From NCBI GenBank assembly GCA_026874595.1, contig CM049310.1:34847558-34911557 (forward strand): a stretch of 64,000 nt of DNA. The letters are read 5' to 3'. Both the position numbers and the translations under genes were made by a program. The DNA comes from Sipunculus nudus (lineage: Eukaryota; Annelida; Sipuncula; Golfingiida; Sipunculidae). The notes below the pieces were generated by a model, which saw only the letters and a list, made by a program, of their open reading frames with translations, ran no database searches and was not told where the DNA came from. Of this stretch, positions 11,507 to 24,754 are shown one piece after another (the first letter of the stretch is position 1; each line of letters begins with the position of its first letter).

Positions 11507-14500
11507 TTTTTAGCTCAGCTGACTATAAGTCATCTGAGCTATAGTCGTGGTCCATTGTCCGTCGTCCGTCCGTCTGTCCGTCCGTCCGTCCGTCCATAGA
11601 TGTGGCACGTTTTGAAACCGTAAGACCTAGGAATCCAAAATTCAGCATAATGTTAGATGTTTCCAAGATCTCCTACCAAGCCGAAAACTGGGTCTTTGCA
11701 ACTTCATTCCTTTGAGAAATTAAGGAAAAACCTCAATTTTTTATTAAAAACCTATTTTCACACTTCAGGACTGCCTAATATCAAAACCACTCATCTGTTT
11801 TTCCTCATATTTCCTATAAATAATCCTCTATATAATTCCTATGTACATGCCAGAAATTAGGTCTGTATTATATAATTTAAAAAAGTTATTGGCCCAAACA
11901 TAATGCATTTTGTAAATAATCAGGAAAAAAATTTTATCACTTAACACAAAACTTGTTAAAGCTAAGCACTTTTTTTCCAGTAATATTACTTTTATTAATC
12001 AAAATTAAATTGTATACCCAAAATAAGATCAAAATCTTTTAAATTTTTTAAAATATTAGAAAAAAAATAAAAAATTGGTACCTTAAATTTTGCCCAACTT
12101 TGACCATGGCACGTTTTTTTGCTGTAACTGCTGTGGATTTAATTTTCACAGCATGTTTTTGTTAGCTTTTCAACTGTTAACACAAAAAATTTGAAACCAA
12201 TTGATCAAAAACTGTAGATTTTATTCAAGTTTTAAAGCACCATGTCACATATTGCTAGTGTTATGCAGTTTGCTAGAGCTCAGCTCCCGAGGTTCAGCTC
12301 TAAGTTCCTTAAATTTGGCATACAGTTGGATTTCTCCAAAATCCCCTACCATGCCAAGAATTTGGTCACTAGGACTTAATTCCTTCGAGATATCAATGAA
12401 AAACTTCATTTTTCCATTAAAAACCCATTGTTACACTTTAAGACTGCCTCATATCAAAACCACTGATCTGACTTTGATCATATATAATATACATATTTTT
12501 CTATACATTCGCTATGCACATGCCAGAAATGATGTCAGTATTGTGTATTTTTTTTTAAGTTATGGGCCCAAACATAATGCACTTTTTAAAAAATCAAGAA
12601 ATATATTTACTCACCTTAGATGAGAATTGCTGAAGCTTGAGACTTTTTGTCAGGAATATAACTTTATTTAATCAAGATTCGATTGTTTACCCAAAATTAT
12701 ATCTGAATTTTGCAAATTTTCAAGTTATTAGCTTAAATAAAAAATCAATACCCTAAATTTTGTCCAACTTTGGCAATGGCATGTTTTTTTTCTGTAAGCA
12801 CTGTTGATTTAATTTTCACAGCATATATACATAAGGATTTAATCTTTTAAAATCTGAAATTTCAAAGGAATTGATTGAAAAGAGTAGCTTTTATTCAAGT
12901 TTTCATACACCATGTCAAGTGTTGTTTACATCTAGCCCACCTAGTAGTAAAGCCTTCACTTGCATTATGTAACCCACCCCAGGCAGCTTGTCTTGGCTCT
13001 GCTGGGCCACTACTAGCAGGCTTCTTCTCTGCCCCGCACACCCTCCCCCCCCCCCCCTAGATGATGCATTAACTAGATGAATGTTATAATTTTCTGTATT
13101 TCATTTTATTCTTGGCTATGCTACATTTTAGATTTTGTATTTACCACCAGGGTTACAATGATTAAAGTGCACATTTAATTGTGTCCACAAAGTGGTGTAT
13201 TGCTATGAAAGTGTGGATGTTCATCAGATAAGTAATTCCTTCCTTGAGAAGAGTAAAAACTTCACAAGGTGTGAAATTGACTATTAATTCCAGGAATAAA
13301 TAAAAGCTTAGATTGTAATTAGCATAATGATATTGTTTGTCCCTCATTCAACCAACAGTGTGTATACTTTATTTGAAAAGATGTTTTTATTTTACCAAAT
13401 TTACAGAATCTTATTTTATTTTGGTGAATAAGATTAAGCATGTACTGAAAACTCCAATGTGCAAAACTTTTTAATAGTGATTCAAGGAATAATCTTGCAG
13501 ATGCCATGTTGTGGCATTATTTTCTTTTAAATTCAGTTTAAAAATTTGTGATTTAAAAATAATAAAAATATATGTGTATGCATAATATGACCCAAAACGA
13601 GCTACACTCTGGATGTATAATGATTGCAACTAAGAATTCTAATATTTTAACTTATATTTTCAGTGTTTTTTTAATACAAATTTATAAAACTTGTAAATAA
13701 AAAAAATTAATCAGATAAAAACTATTTTAATGGAAAAAGTGGATATGCTTAAATAATATATAAACTTAAATGTATTATTCCCTTGAATGTGAAATAAAGG
13801 TATTAGTCCAGACCTAGGAATCCAAAATTCGGCACTATGTTAGATGTCCCCAAGATCTCCTACCAAGCCGAAAACTGGGTCTTTGCAACTTCGTTCCTTT
13901 GAGAAATTAAGGAAAAACCTCAATTTTTTATTTAAAACCTATTTTCACACTTCAGGACTGCCTAATATCAAAACCACTTATCTGTTTTTCCTCATATTTA
14001 CCATAAATATTCCACTTTATAGTTTCTATATACATGCCAGAAATTATGTCTGTATTATTTAATTTAAAAAAGTTATGGGCCCAAACATGATGCATTTTGT
14101 AAAAAATCAGGAAAGATATTTGATCACTTAACACAAAAAACGTTAAAGCTATGGACCTTTTTTCCAGTAATATAACTTTAATTAATCAAAATTAAATTGT
14201 ATACCCAAAATTAGATTAAAATCTTATAAATTTTTTAAAATATCAATAAAAATAAAAAATTGGTACCTTAAATTTTGCCCAACTTTGACCATGGCAAGTT
14301 TTTTTTACTGTAAGTACTGTGGATTTAATTGTCACAGCATGTTTTTGTTAGCATTTCAACTGTTAACACCAAAAATTTGAAACCAGTTGATCAAAAACTG
14401 TAAATTTTAATCAAGTTTTCAAGCACCATGTAACATATTGTTTACATCAAGCTAGTGTTATGCAGTTTGCAAGAGCTCAGCTCCCCAGCCTCAGCTCTAA

Positions 14501-16312
14501 GTTCCTTAAATTGGCATACAGTTAGATGTCTCCAAAATCCCCTACCATGCCAAGAATTTGGTCACTAGGACTTAATACCTTCGAGATATTAATGAAAAAC
14601 TTCATTTTTTTCCATTAAAAACCCACACTTCAAGACTGCCTAATATCAAAACCACTGATCTGACTTTAATCATAAATAATATACATATTTTTCATTCTCT
14701 ATGCACATGCCAGAATGATGTCAGTATTGCCTAATTGTTTTAAGTTTTGGGCCCAAACATAATGCACTTTGTAAAAAATCGAGAAATATATTTACTCCCT
14801 TAACAAGGGCATTGCTGAAGCTAGAGATTTTTTTTGTCAGGGATGTAACTTTATTTAATCAAGATTCAATTTAATACCCAAAATTAGTTCTGAATTTTTC
14901 AAATTTTATAAGTTATTATCATAAATATAAAATTAGTACCTTAAATTTTGCCCAACTGTGACCATGGCACGTTTGTTTCCCGTGAGCACTGTTGATATAA
15001 TTTTCATATCATGCACATATAAGGATTTCAGCTTTTTAGTTTAGAAAGCTGAAAGAAATTGGCCAAATATTGTAGCTTTTATTAATGTTTTTTATGAGAC
15101 CCTGTCAGACTTTTGCTCTCTCCAGCCCCTCTTGAGTCACCACTTTGTTGACCTTGTTGACCTTTCATCAAATTATGCACGCTTGAGGCGAGAATCCAGG
15201 CAGCTTATGGCCACCCACAGTTGATCCAGGTGTCCAACCCAACTCATCTAGTAGTTTTAACCAACAACATAACAATGAACAATAAATTAATAAATTTTTA
15301 TTGGTTTTTAATAACAAATTAAAGAAAAATAGAAAAGGAATTTGTTAGTTTATAATAACAGGAAATTAACTTGCAGTTACTGATGATATAAGAATCTTGT
15401 ATCGATGGGTAGAATGTCACATATTCCAAATAACACCATGCAGTCACCTATGGCATTTTTCAGTTCAATTTTAATGATAAAGAAGTAAATCATATTATTC
15501 ATTACTAATCATTAGGGATTATATGAAGGAAATTAATGATAGACAAAGATGCAGTTGATAATATTAATCTAGATTCCTACTGTGTCTAGTGTGTACATTG
15601 ATGTGAATTTAGTCCAAAATGAATTTTTTACAGTTATTTTTTAATATAAATAAAGGCCATAAAACCAGGTACTTATGATCATTATTTAAATGTGTGAATT
15701 TTGTATATTCTGGATTCTCAACATCTTTGTTTGGTGAAAACTGAATAAATACCAGACATGGTGCGAATACTTTGTAATTGTATTTAAATACGAATATGAT
15801 TATGTACTCCATTATAAAATTTCTTGCATAAAGAATGGGAATTCAGGTAAAAATGAAAGTATATGAATACTCGTGCAAATACTTTCAAAATGTATTCATG
15901 AATGCATTCATGAATATATTCTTTAATATTATTTTAATAATCATATCAGTTATATTTCATTTTGAAAAATCATATGATTCTCTTATTATTTTTAATAAAA
16001 ATTATATTTGGGACAATATTTGTAATTTTTTTAATAAACAGTTAAACTCTTATATTATATGTTCTGCTTATAAGTTATATGGCCAAGTCAAAATCTGTGT
16101 GACAGTAGTACTCCATTAGTTAATAAAATAAATGAAATCAATCCTCTTCCCTGTCTCCAAAGGTACTATCAAAATCATACATAAGCTAAACAACAACAAC
16201 TCATAATACAGCTTATATTTATTACCACACAAAACCAGCATGTGCCTCATTTCTAAATAATATTTTTTTATCATATATAACAGCTGAGCGTCGTGACCCA
16301 TAGGTCCCTTGT
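11507..16312 (+). mobile_element. Family B element, copy B1 (inserted in M1)
   Basis: Starts with ttttagctcagctgactata; tagctcag/ctgagcta form a hairpin at 11511-11541. A GTCC/GTCT microsatellite follows, then diverged tandem core blocks (about 11630, 12305, 13820 and 14500). It ends at 16281-16312 with cagctgagcgtcgtgaccca followed by taggtccctt. The inverse of agctcagctg recurs as cagctgagc near the 3' end, and gacccataggtc is a near-palindromic 3' hairpin (gacccatgggtc in other copies). Relative to M2 the insertion left no clear target duplication. Open frames inside (for example 12201-12623) are shadows of core repeats. Confidence 0.75.
11555..11596 (+). repeat. GTCC/GTCT microsatellite of B1
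   Basis: A run of gtcc/gtct/gtcg tetramers directly downstream of the B1 5' hairpin. Equivalent short runs follow the 5' ends near 22756, 23750, 28742, 49320 and 55304. Confidence 0.85.
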
Positions 16313-16634
16313 TTCTATCCAGATACATATCAATAATTATAGTTCAATGAATTATAACAAACATTTCACCCGCAGTTTAATATAGAATGCGAGTGCTTGG
16401 GAGGGAAACCCTCTCTTAAGTTATATCATTATCAGGTATCCCCTTCAGGCAAGCGCATGTCACGCATCAAAAATCGCTCCAGGAGCGATAGCTGAGTCTT
16501 GACTCTTGAAGCGCGCGTGACGTGTGCGTTAGTCTGTTTTGTCATTGATAAATAGAGTGGAGCGACTTTTTCCGGATTAGACGCGTGACGCTTGACGCGC
16601 ACGAGACGTGGGCGTTAGTGTGTTTTGGGCTTAA

Positions 16635-17299
16635 AAGGTTCAAATTTGAAAAAAATTGTAGAGTGGCATACATTTGTTCAACGTTTCCTTTCAGCCTCAG
16701 TTGTGATCAAGTTAGGAAAATAAATTTGGTATTACGGCATAGCTATGACCCCAGGCATATTAATGTATGCACATATTTGAGAAATCTTACTGAAATGTTG
16801 CAAAAAAAATCTAAACGAGTTACCCCTAAACTTTTACTCAATATCCAGCCTTTTAATCTGATGTAACATCTTCCTGATTAGATATTGACTTTTCCTTCTC
16901 TTAAGGCCAAAAAAAACGTATGGTTCTCACGCCCCAACCTAGTCAATTTCAACCCCCCTGCATCATTAAGTGTTACAATTTTGATCAGATTTTCTTTGTT
17001 ATGTAGTGCTTTTTACCAGTGTAGAAAAAAGAATTCTGTTATTATCATGCTTTTCCCTGATCATATGACATATTTATTGAAACATACAAAAAAGGTAATA
17101 AAAAACCGCCCGCCGCACTAATTTCTGAAAAAATATGCCTGAGGACAAGACTTGGTTTTTTTGGCCCAACTGTATCTAATTAATTTTGCTATGAAGTAAT
17201 TATAAAGAGTATTTGGTCTAAGAGAGTAAGTCTAAGAAAATTTAAAATAAATTTGCTTTTTACCCTATCTGCATGAATCTATCTGACCTGTTTTTTATT
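16635..17299. other. No recognised feature
   Basis: Flank of M1. The open frames at 16585-16866 and 16885-17121 show no recognisable domain. Confidence 0.4.
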
Positions 17300-17500
17300 G
17301 CTGCTCATATGTGTATAATATGACCCGATATGAGCTTCACTCTGGATAAATAAATAATGATTGCAACTTAGAATTCTGAGCTTAGCTTGCCATATGCTTG
17401 TATATATGAAAAACATTGCAACAGAATATTTTGCATATTTTACATTTGCAAAAATTTCAAACTTCAGCTGAGCACCGTGACCCATGGGTCCTTTGTTTTG
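17300..17500 (+). mobile_element. Family B 3'-end fragment
   Basis: Contains cataatatgacccgatatgag, an 'actctggataaataaataat'-like stretch, then cagctgagcaccgtgaccca and tgggtcctttgttttg. These match the 3' parts of the copies at 13.6, 21.2 and 21.6 kb. The gacccatgggtc hairpin is perfect here. Confidence 0.65.
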
Positions 17501-18049
17501 TTGTGAATTTCTTATTTTCTTGGTGTGAACAGCATGCTTTCCAATACTGTAAGTGTAACTTATGATTAGGTCAAACATACAGGTTAAATCCCTGGAGATC
17601 AGTGTTTTTTTTTTTGTGACCAGGACAAGTGTAGAGATATGAGAACCTTACATTTGATCAGATAAATATCAGTACCACTGTGTATCAGCCACTGACACTT
17701 TTTTAGCTTCCTTAGAATCAAGCAACCACCACTTTTTTGTTATACATTGTTTAAATATGTAAATATGTTCATGTGTGATTGATTTATGAATTCCTGTTTG
17801 TTTACATGTTATAAAACCAAAAGGTAGCTATACTGAAAATGCCTTATTTACATAGTGTACATATTTGGATAATTTAGATCTATACTGATTTATGCCAGAA
17901 CTTGTTTACCTTTAAATATTTAGTTATATCAGAACATTTCTGCAAAACTTAGCAAGTAAACAGGAATATAAAGCAATCTTAATCTAACTGGACACTTTTA
18001 AAAGTGAAATTATATGTTGTTTGTGTATTTAAAGGGGAGTTCAGTTTTT
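17501..18049. other. No recognised feature
   Basis: AT-rich; no exon or repeat family seen. Confidence 0.45.
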
Positions 18050-18640
18050 ATCGACCGTCACTGGCGGGATGTATTATGGTATACCCACTGTCCATCTGCC
18101 CATCTGCCCATCTGTCTATTCACTTTTGGTGTCTTCGCGATTAATTACAGGGGCTTTGATGAATTTTCATGAAACTCACCATATCTACTACCAATACATT
18201 ATCTCGCCCAAGTTCAATTATGGTAAAAATCTATACATGTTTAATAAGGTTGTAGGAAACTCGGCTACTTTGGGATGTCCCTGCAATAACTATCCAGAAA
18301 TATGATGGATTTTAATCAAACTCAACAGAAATACTAATCAAAATAATGTTTAACCTTATTTTGATTTCCAGCAAAATCCATGCATATTTAATGAGGTCAG
18401 AGGTCACAAGATATGCTACAGTTTAGATGGATGAAACAGCAACTTTTCTATTTCAGTGTTAAATTACTAATGTCAGCAGGTACCAGTATTAATCTTAGGT
18501 GAACTTTAATGAAAATTTGTTGAGGGATGGTCTGTATAGAATATTGGATAAAATTTTGATGCAGATCTGTTTTCAACTGTCTATCAATTGATATCTGTGA
18601 TATTGTATTTGTGACATCACAGTGACATCACAATTGATTG
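18050..18640 (+). mobile_element. Family E element, copy E1
   Basis: The 5' portion 'ggcgggatgtattatggtat' leads into a ccatctg(c)cc microsatellite. Next come 'ggggctttgatgaattttca' and 'gatttccagcaaaatccatg', with aggtcagaggtcac near 18402. The order is shared with 49262-49830. Ends are not resolved. Confidence 0.55.
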
Positions 18641-20529
18641 AGTTGAAAAATAAATAGAACTGAAAATAAAAATACATACCAGGTTATTGCACATATGTCC
18701 GAAGTTCTCAATGAATTTCAGTGAAATTTATGATAAGGGATTAATTGAATTGAGTGGATTCATTGAAATTTAGGGACAGATCTAGATGCACTTCAGGCTC
18801 CAGGTGTTTGCAGAACTATGTGCTCTCGGTGTGCATTTTATTGAATTAAATGTTCACATCAGGGTAGGTCCTCCCTGTGTGGATAGTACTGGTAATAAAG
18901 GTGCAAGTGCCCACGTACCTAGTCATAAATATTTACTATACGAGTATTACATGATAAGAGGCTCATTCACTGAAATATATACAGTTTGAGGTCATTTTAA
19001 AGACTGATTCAAGTGTTGCGTAGAGTGGCAACATGTAGGTGTATCCCAGCAATAACACATACAGACTTAATAAAGCACTTATGGAAACCAACCTGTATGG
19101 TAGAACTTGTCCAGTGGAAAAACATCAGTAATTAAAACATATGATCAGATTTAATTATTATACAATCGTACTTGTTGTGGTATAAGCCAAATAACCATCG
19201 AGAATTGAAGGTGATCATGAGATCATGTATAAATCTAATTCATACCAGATATCTTTTCATGTAAGGGGCAATACAATTTAAAAAATAAGTGCTAGTCTCA
19301 ATCTGGACCAGTTTGCCAGTCACCAAAGTAAGCAGGTCTCTGATAGCAGATATGCACAGAATAAAAATAAACAGAGTCTTATGTTGTGGTTCAGTATTAT
19401 AAAAGACTGGTTAAACTGACTTTAAAATTCTAATCTCATTGTGAATGAGGGTGTGGTCATCCCCAGAGGGTTCCTCCTGCTTCTACTTGTTATACAGGTC
19501 ACCAAAGCTCTCTCTGCAGATACATTCCCACATTAAGACTGCCCTCAGAGTACTTTCTTATTTATTTCCAAGTCCTTAATTTATTTATCATATGTGCCCT
19601 GACTTCTCAAAAATTTGAAACCACTTAAGGGGACCACTATTTTGCATGCAGAATTAACTTACATGTAGGATTTAAAGTTACATCAGTAGTATTGAAAACT
19701 GTGGGATGATTATATTTATTTATCTACATGGATAGAAATTGTTGTCTTATGTATGATATGTAAATACTTGATCACTAAATTCAGGAACTAGTTTGTGTGG
19801 TTGAGACCACATGCTGTTGATTTGTCACGGATTGTCAGGAAACATCCTATCATCATTCTGTGTATAGCTGATACTGTACTGTATATGCCTCAAGGCACCT
19901 GTATTAATATTATATGCATGATTTTCCATGTAACAGTGTATTAAAAGGAAGATGCATTGTTCAACTCAGATATTTGTGGTTTTCAAAATTGATTAAACAA
20001 GGAAGAGGAACAAGGATCAGTTTATATGGCTTCAGATATTGCTCATTGTGATGTAATAATGAGGATGAAGTCCAAGTGTAAACTATGTAGTTCAGCATCT
20101 CATGGAATATTGGGTGTAACATGTATTAAACTATTCCTGATTGTGTCCTGTTGAACAAACCATAAATATATATATATATATATAAGCACTGAGGCTGGCA
20201 TATAATACACTTTAATAATTTTATAAAACATGTGTCATGCTATCCAGCATTTTCATATTTTCAGGTAAAAAGGCATTAGAGCATTTTTGCTATATATTGC
20301 TTAATTTCTTTTATGTGATAAGTTTCAGTCTGCAACCCTTGTTTTAAACAACATGTTCGTGTTTGTTGGCAGCGTACCTGTAAAGACTCCTTATTCCCAA
20401 TAAATGTACTAGAACCACTGGTAAAAATTTTCTTTAGACATAAAATTTCAAGGTCTATAAAACGGGTTGGTGGTGTCAGCTGGTTTATTTACATAATAAT
20501 TATTGTTATAATTTTTTTTTTGTTTTGAA
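18641..20529. other. No recognised feature
   Basis: About 1.9 kb of AT-rich sequence. No coding exon with a recognisable domain, RNA gene or window-internal paralog was seen. A short TA run lies near 20167-20184. Confidence 0.4.
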
Positions 20530-22060
20530 TGATCTTTTATTCAAGTTTTTTTACACCATGTCAAGTGTTGTTTACATCAAGTCCACCTAGTAGTACAGCC
20601 TTCTCTTGCGTTATGTAACCTTCTCCAGGCAGCTTGCCTTGGCTCAGCTTGGCCACTACTAGCAGGCTTCCCCTCCCCCCAGCTGGTGCATAAACTAGAT
20701 GAATGTTATTATTTTCTGTATTTGATTCATTCTTATTCTAGGCCATGCTACATTTTAGATTTTGTATTGTACCACCAGGGTTACAATGATTGTGTCCAAA
20801 AAGTGGTGTATTGCTATGAAAGTGTGGATGTTCATCAGATAAGTATTTCATAATTCAGAAGAGCAAAAACTTCACCAGGTGTGAAATTGACTATTAATTA
20901 CAGTAAAAAATTATAGCTGAGATCATAATTAGCAAAATTATATTTTTTTTCCCTCATTCAACCAACATTGTTATGATTTATTTGAGAAGATGTTTTATTT
21001 TATTTTTACTGAATTTTGTGAATAAAATTAAGCATGTACTGAAAACTGCAATGTACAAAACTTTTTAATAGTGATTCAAGGAATAATCTTGAAGATGCCA
21101 TGTTGTTGCATTATTTTCTTTTAAATTCAGTTTAAACATTTGTGATTTAAAAATAATAAAATATATATGTATGCATAATATGACCCAATAGGAGCTACAC
21201 TCTGGATAAATAATGATTGCAACTTAGAATTCTGATATTTAATCTTATATTTTCATTATATTACAAATTTATAAAACTTGTAATTAAAAAAAAACAAATT
21301 TGATAAAAACTATTAATAGAAAATGTGGATATGTTAAAAAAAATAGGCTTTAATATAAACTTAAATGCATTATTTCCTTGAAAGTGAAATAAATTAAGGT
21401 ATTAGTCCATTCTGTCCACTTGTCTTTCCATCTGTAAATGTTTCATATGCATCACAGTATCTCAAAACTTTTACTGTTTTCTTCAAGACAGTCTTGTCAG
21501 AGTGTTATTTTTGCAATCATATATTTAGAACTTTACTAAAACCAAGTAGGAGGGCCCCTTTCCTCTTAGATTCTCATGTACCTATATATATGAAAAAAAT
21601 TACAATAGAATATTTTGCATTTGCAAATATATCAAACTTCCACTGAGCCCCAGGACCCATGGGTCTCTTGTTTTGTTACAAATTTATAAAACTTATAAAT
21701 AAAAAAAAATGAATCTTATAAAAACTATTAATGAAAAAAGTGGATATGCTAAAAAAATAGGCTTTAATATAAACTTAAATGCATTATTCCCTTGAAAATG
21801 AAATAAAGGTATTAGTCCATTCTGTCAAATTGTCTGTCCATCTGTAAGTTTTTTATATGCATCACAGTATCTCAGAACTTTAACTGTTTTTCTTCATGAA
21901 AGTCTTGTAAGATTAATAGTTGTGCAATCAAATATTTAGAACTTTACTGTAACCAGGTAGGTGGGCCCCTTTCCTTTTAGCTTCTCATATGCTTCTCATA
22001 TGAGAAACGTTACAATAGAATTTTTTTCATATTTTGCATTTGCAAAAATTTCAAACTTCA
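20530..22060 (+). mobile_element. Family B fragments with a ~410-bp tandem duplication
   Basis: 20540-21420 matches 12895-13805 (ttcaag...caccatgtcaagtgttgttt; acctagtagta). The 3' end near 21634-21670 (gacccatgggtctcttgttt) is followed at 21673 by a second copy of the stretch beginning ttacaaatttataaaactt, first present at about 21262. The second copy ends near 22060 at 'cttcagctgggttcatgacg', so its normal 3' end is lost. Confidence 0.6.
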
Positions 22061-22190
22061 GCTGGGTTCATGACGGAGGGGGTCAGGGTCACAAAATTTT
22101 GTTTAAAACCCTAACTAAAGGTTTTTTTATGCTCCCAAAAGGGGGGTAAGGGGGGGAGGACCCCCTCCCCCCTGGATCTGCCACTGATCC
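22061..22190. repeat. G/C-homopolymer-rich repeat fragment
   Basis: Runs such as ggggggtaagggggggagga and ccccctcccccctggatctg next to 'ccactgatccatgaccatg'. A similar mix of 'ggggcagatctagg' and C-runs occurs at 62386-62550. Probably a short interspersed repeat that truncated the B fragment; family unknown. Confidence 0.35.
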
Positions 22191-22710
22191 ATGACCATGC
22201 TAAACGTTCAGTTACTACCACCTTTCAGGGAAACATTGCTTGGCATGACATCATTGTTGCCTGAGACATAACAGGTCATGCTCAACTTTGGTCCTATGGT
22301 CTTTTACAACAGGTGCAAGTGGTAAAATGTGCCATAAAAACCTGTAAAACACTCATTCCGGGGCTATTTATGCTCGGATTTTCACCAAATTTAAATTTAT
22401 GAATACTTTTTCAATAGCAGCGGACATGATAAATTTTAATTATATCTGTTATACTGTCTCTAGATATTGTCTGGACATACACACACACACACAGAATCAA
22501 GTGAAAACAATATAATCCTCGCTTCCCGAAGGGTTTATAATGGTTTAGTTCTTTAGGAGGGTCATCACCAGTTTAGTACATATTATAATTGCATTCCAGT
22601 AGTACTAGTAATAATAATAGTAGTACATTATGAAGTTGAAGCCGTTAATCAAAAAAAAGGGTTTGGTTCTTAGGCACTTTTTTTCCAGAAATCATTGAGG
22701 CCGGCATTTT
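22191..22710. other. No recognised feature
   Basis: Contains a short CA run near 22475. Otherwise unassigned. Confidence 0.45.
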
Positions 22711-24754
22711 TATGCCCCCGCCACAAAGTGGCTGGGGCATATAGTTTTACCCATGTCCGTCATTCCGTCCTTCCCCTTCCGTCATTCTGAAATCAAACAG
22801 TTGTAAAAACTTTTTTTCGCAATGCCTGCAGATATTGGCCTGATTTTTTATGTGTGGGCAGATAATGACCAGTTACAGATTGAGTTAGCATTTTGTCCCT
22901 GTTGACCTACTTTTGACCGTTTTACAGCTCCTAAACTTAGAAAATTTCATGAAAAATAGAAATTTTCATGACAAATACACATGTACGGACTTTTTTTCGC
23001 AATGCCTGCAGATATTGGCCTGATTTTTGGTGTGTATGCAGATTATGACCAGTTACAGATCGAGTTCGCGTTTTGTCCCGGTTGAACTACTTTTGATCGT
23101 TTTACGGCTCATTAACTAAGAAAATTTCATGAAAAATAGAAATTTTCATGACAAATACACATGTACGGACTTTTTTTCGCAATGCCTGCAGATATTGGCC
23201 TGATTTTTGGTGTGTATGCAGATTATGACCAGTTACAGATCGAGTTCGCGTTTTGTCCCGGTTGAACTACTTTTGATCGTTTTACGGCTCATTAACTTAA
23301 AAATTTCATGAAAAATAGAAATTTTCATGACAAATACACATGTACGGACTTTTTTTCGCAGTGACTGCAGATATTGGCCTGATTTTTGGTGTGTATGCAG
23401 ATATTGACTAGTAACAGATCGAGTTTGCGTTTTGTCCCAGTTTTTTGACCGTTTTATGGCTCCTAAACATAGAAAATTTCATGAAAAATATAAATTTTCA
23501 TGACAAATACACATGTACGGACTTTTTTTTTGCAATGCCTGCAGATACCGCCCTGATTTTTTATGTGTGGGCAGATGACCAGTTACAGATCGAGTTCGCG
23601 TTTCGTCCCGGTTGACCTACTTTTGATTGTTTTACGGCTCCTAAAAATAGAAAATTTCATGAAAAATATAAATTTTCATGACAAATGTACATGTACAGCT
23701 GTTTTTAGCCCTCAGCTCATAGGCTGATGGGCTGTTGTCGTCACCCAAGCTGTCCGTCTATCCGTCTGTCCATCTGTCTGTCGGGTGTCCGTCCGTTCCG
23801 TGTCTGTTAACTTTTACCTTGTGAGCAGGATATCTCTAAAAGGATTCACCGTTGGAATTTTATTTCATCAGTGAAGATGTATATCGATAAAATCTCGGTC
23901 AAGTTCGAAGATGGGTGACCTTGACCCATTTTCTACATTTTATATTATAGAAAAACACTCAGAAGCTTATATCTCAGGAACCATTGTGTGGATTTTCACA
24001 AAACTTACTATGATCATTGGGACTGATGGTCTGTATTTGCTGCACAATTTTGGTGGCGTCACCTGCAATTTCTGATTTTTTAATGAAATTTTATCAGATT
24101 TTTCAATTTTGGCCTTTTTTGCAGGATATCTCCAAAGGTATTCAACTAAGGAACTTCTTTACTTCAGTGCTTTTGCATCATATTTACAAAATCTTGGTCA
24201 AGTTCAAAGATGGGTGGTCTTGACTTACTTTTCAAGGCCACAGAGCTTAGTATAGAAAAAAACTTAGGGGGATATTTCTCAGGAAGCATTTGGTGGATTG
24301 TTATAAAACATGGTACATACCTCTCCAATTTAAATTTATAACTGATTATCAGCTTTTGCTAATATTCTAGTTTCGCAATGCAATGTTTACAGATACTGGC
24401 CCAATGTTTGGTCTGTGGGCGCATAATGACCACTTACAGATCGAGTTCGCGTTTCGTCCCAGTTAACCTATTTTTGACCATATGACAGATCCTGAACATA
24501 GAAAATTTCATAGAAGACAGAAATTTTTATGAAAAATGCACATGTATGGACTTTTTTTCACAATGCCTGCACACTGGACCTATTTTTGGTGTGTTGCTTG
24601 ATAATGACCCGTTACAGATCGAGTTTGCATTTTGCCCTTCTTGACCTACTTTTGACCATACAACACCTCCTGAACTTAAACATTTTTACAAAATTTAACA
24701 AATGTTTCTTATTTGCCCCAGGCGGGGGCATTTGTGTCGTTCCGACACATCTAG
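22711..24754 (+). mobile_element. Family D element, interrupted by family C
   Basis: The 5' end tatgcccccgccacaaagtg forms a hairpin with ggctggggcata. The inverse ggcgggggcat lies at 24721-24731, set back from the 3' end. It is followed by a 3' hairpin (tgtgtcg-ttc-cgacaca, 24733-24749) and CTAG at 24751-24754, then a T-run. The interior has 173-180-bp tandem units starting near 22803, 22983, 23163, 23342 and 23515, resuming after the family C insertion near 24371 and 24545. Non-autonomous, with the same Helentron-like layout as family A. Confidence 0.75.
23700..24371 (+). mobile_element. Family C element inserted in D
   Basis: Starts near tttttagccctcagctcata with an agccc.../...gggct hairpin, followed by gtccgtctatccgtctgtcc. 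Ends ...gctaatattctag before tttcgcaatg. The D unit is cleanly resumed: upstream catgtacagctgtttt, downstream tttcgcaatgc, compared with the uninterrupted gtacggactttttttcgcaa in neighbouring units. No target duplication is evident. Confidence 0.65.

Larger units (their letters stand above)
11289..16631 (+). mobile_element. M element copy M1 (TIR element), split by B1
   Basis: The left part (11289-11506) and right part (16311-16631) match, in order, the uninterrupted M2 at 49964-50567. The ends are agcccagaacacactaacg on the left and gttagtgtgttttgggct on the right, an inverted pair. TAA flanks both sides (11286-11288 and 16632-16634), which suits a 3-bp target duplication of the PIF/Harbinger kind. 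The right half has GCG-rich motifs (gacgcgtgacgcttgacgcg). No transposase is present, so it is MITE-like. Confidence 0.7.

Noticed and set aside
12201-12623. 140-codon open frame
   Set aside because: Lies in a family B core unit; paralogous units at 14.5 and 29.5 kb do not preserve the frame.
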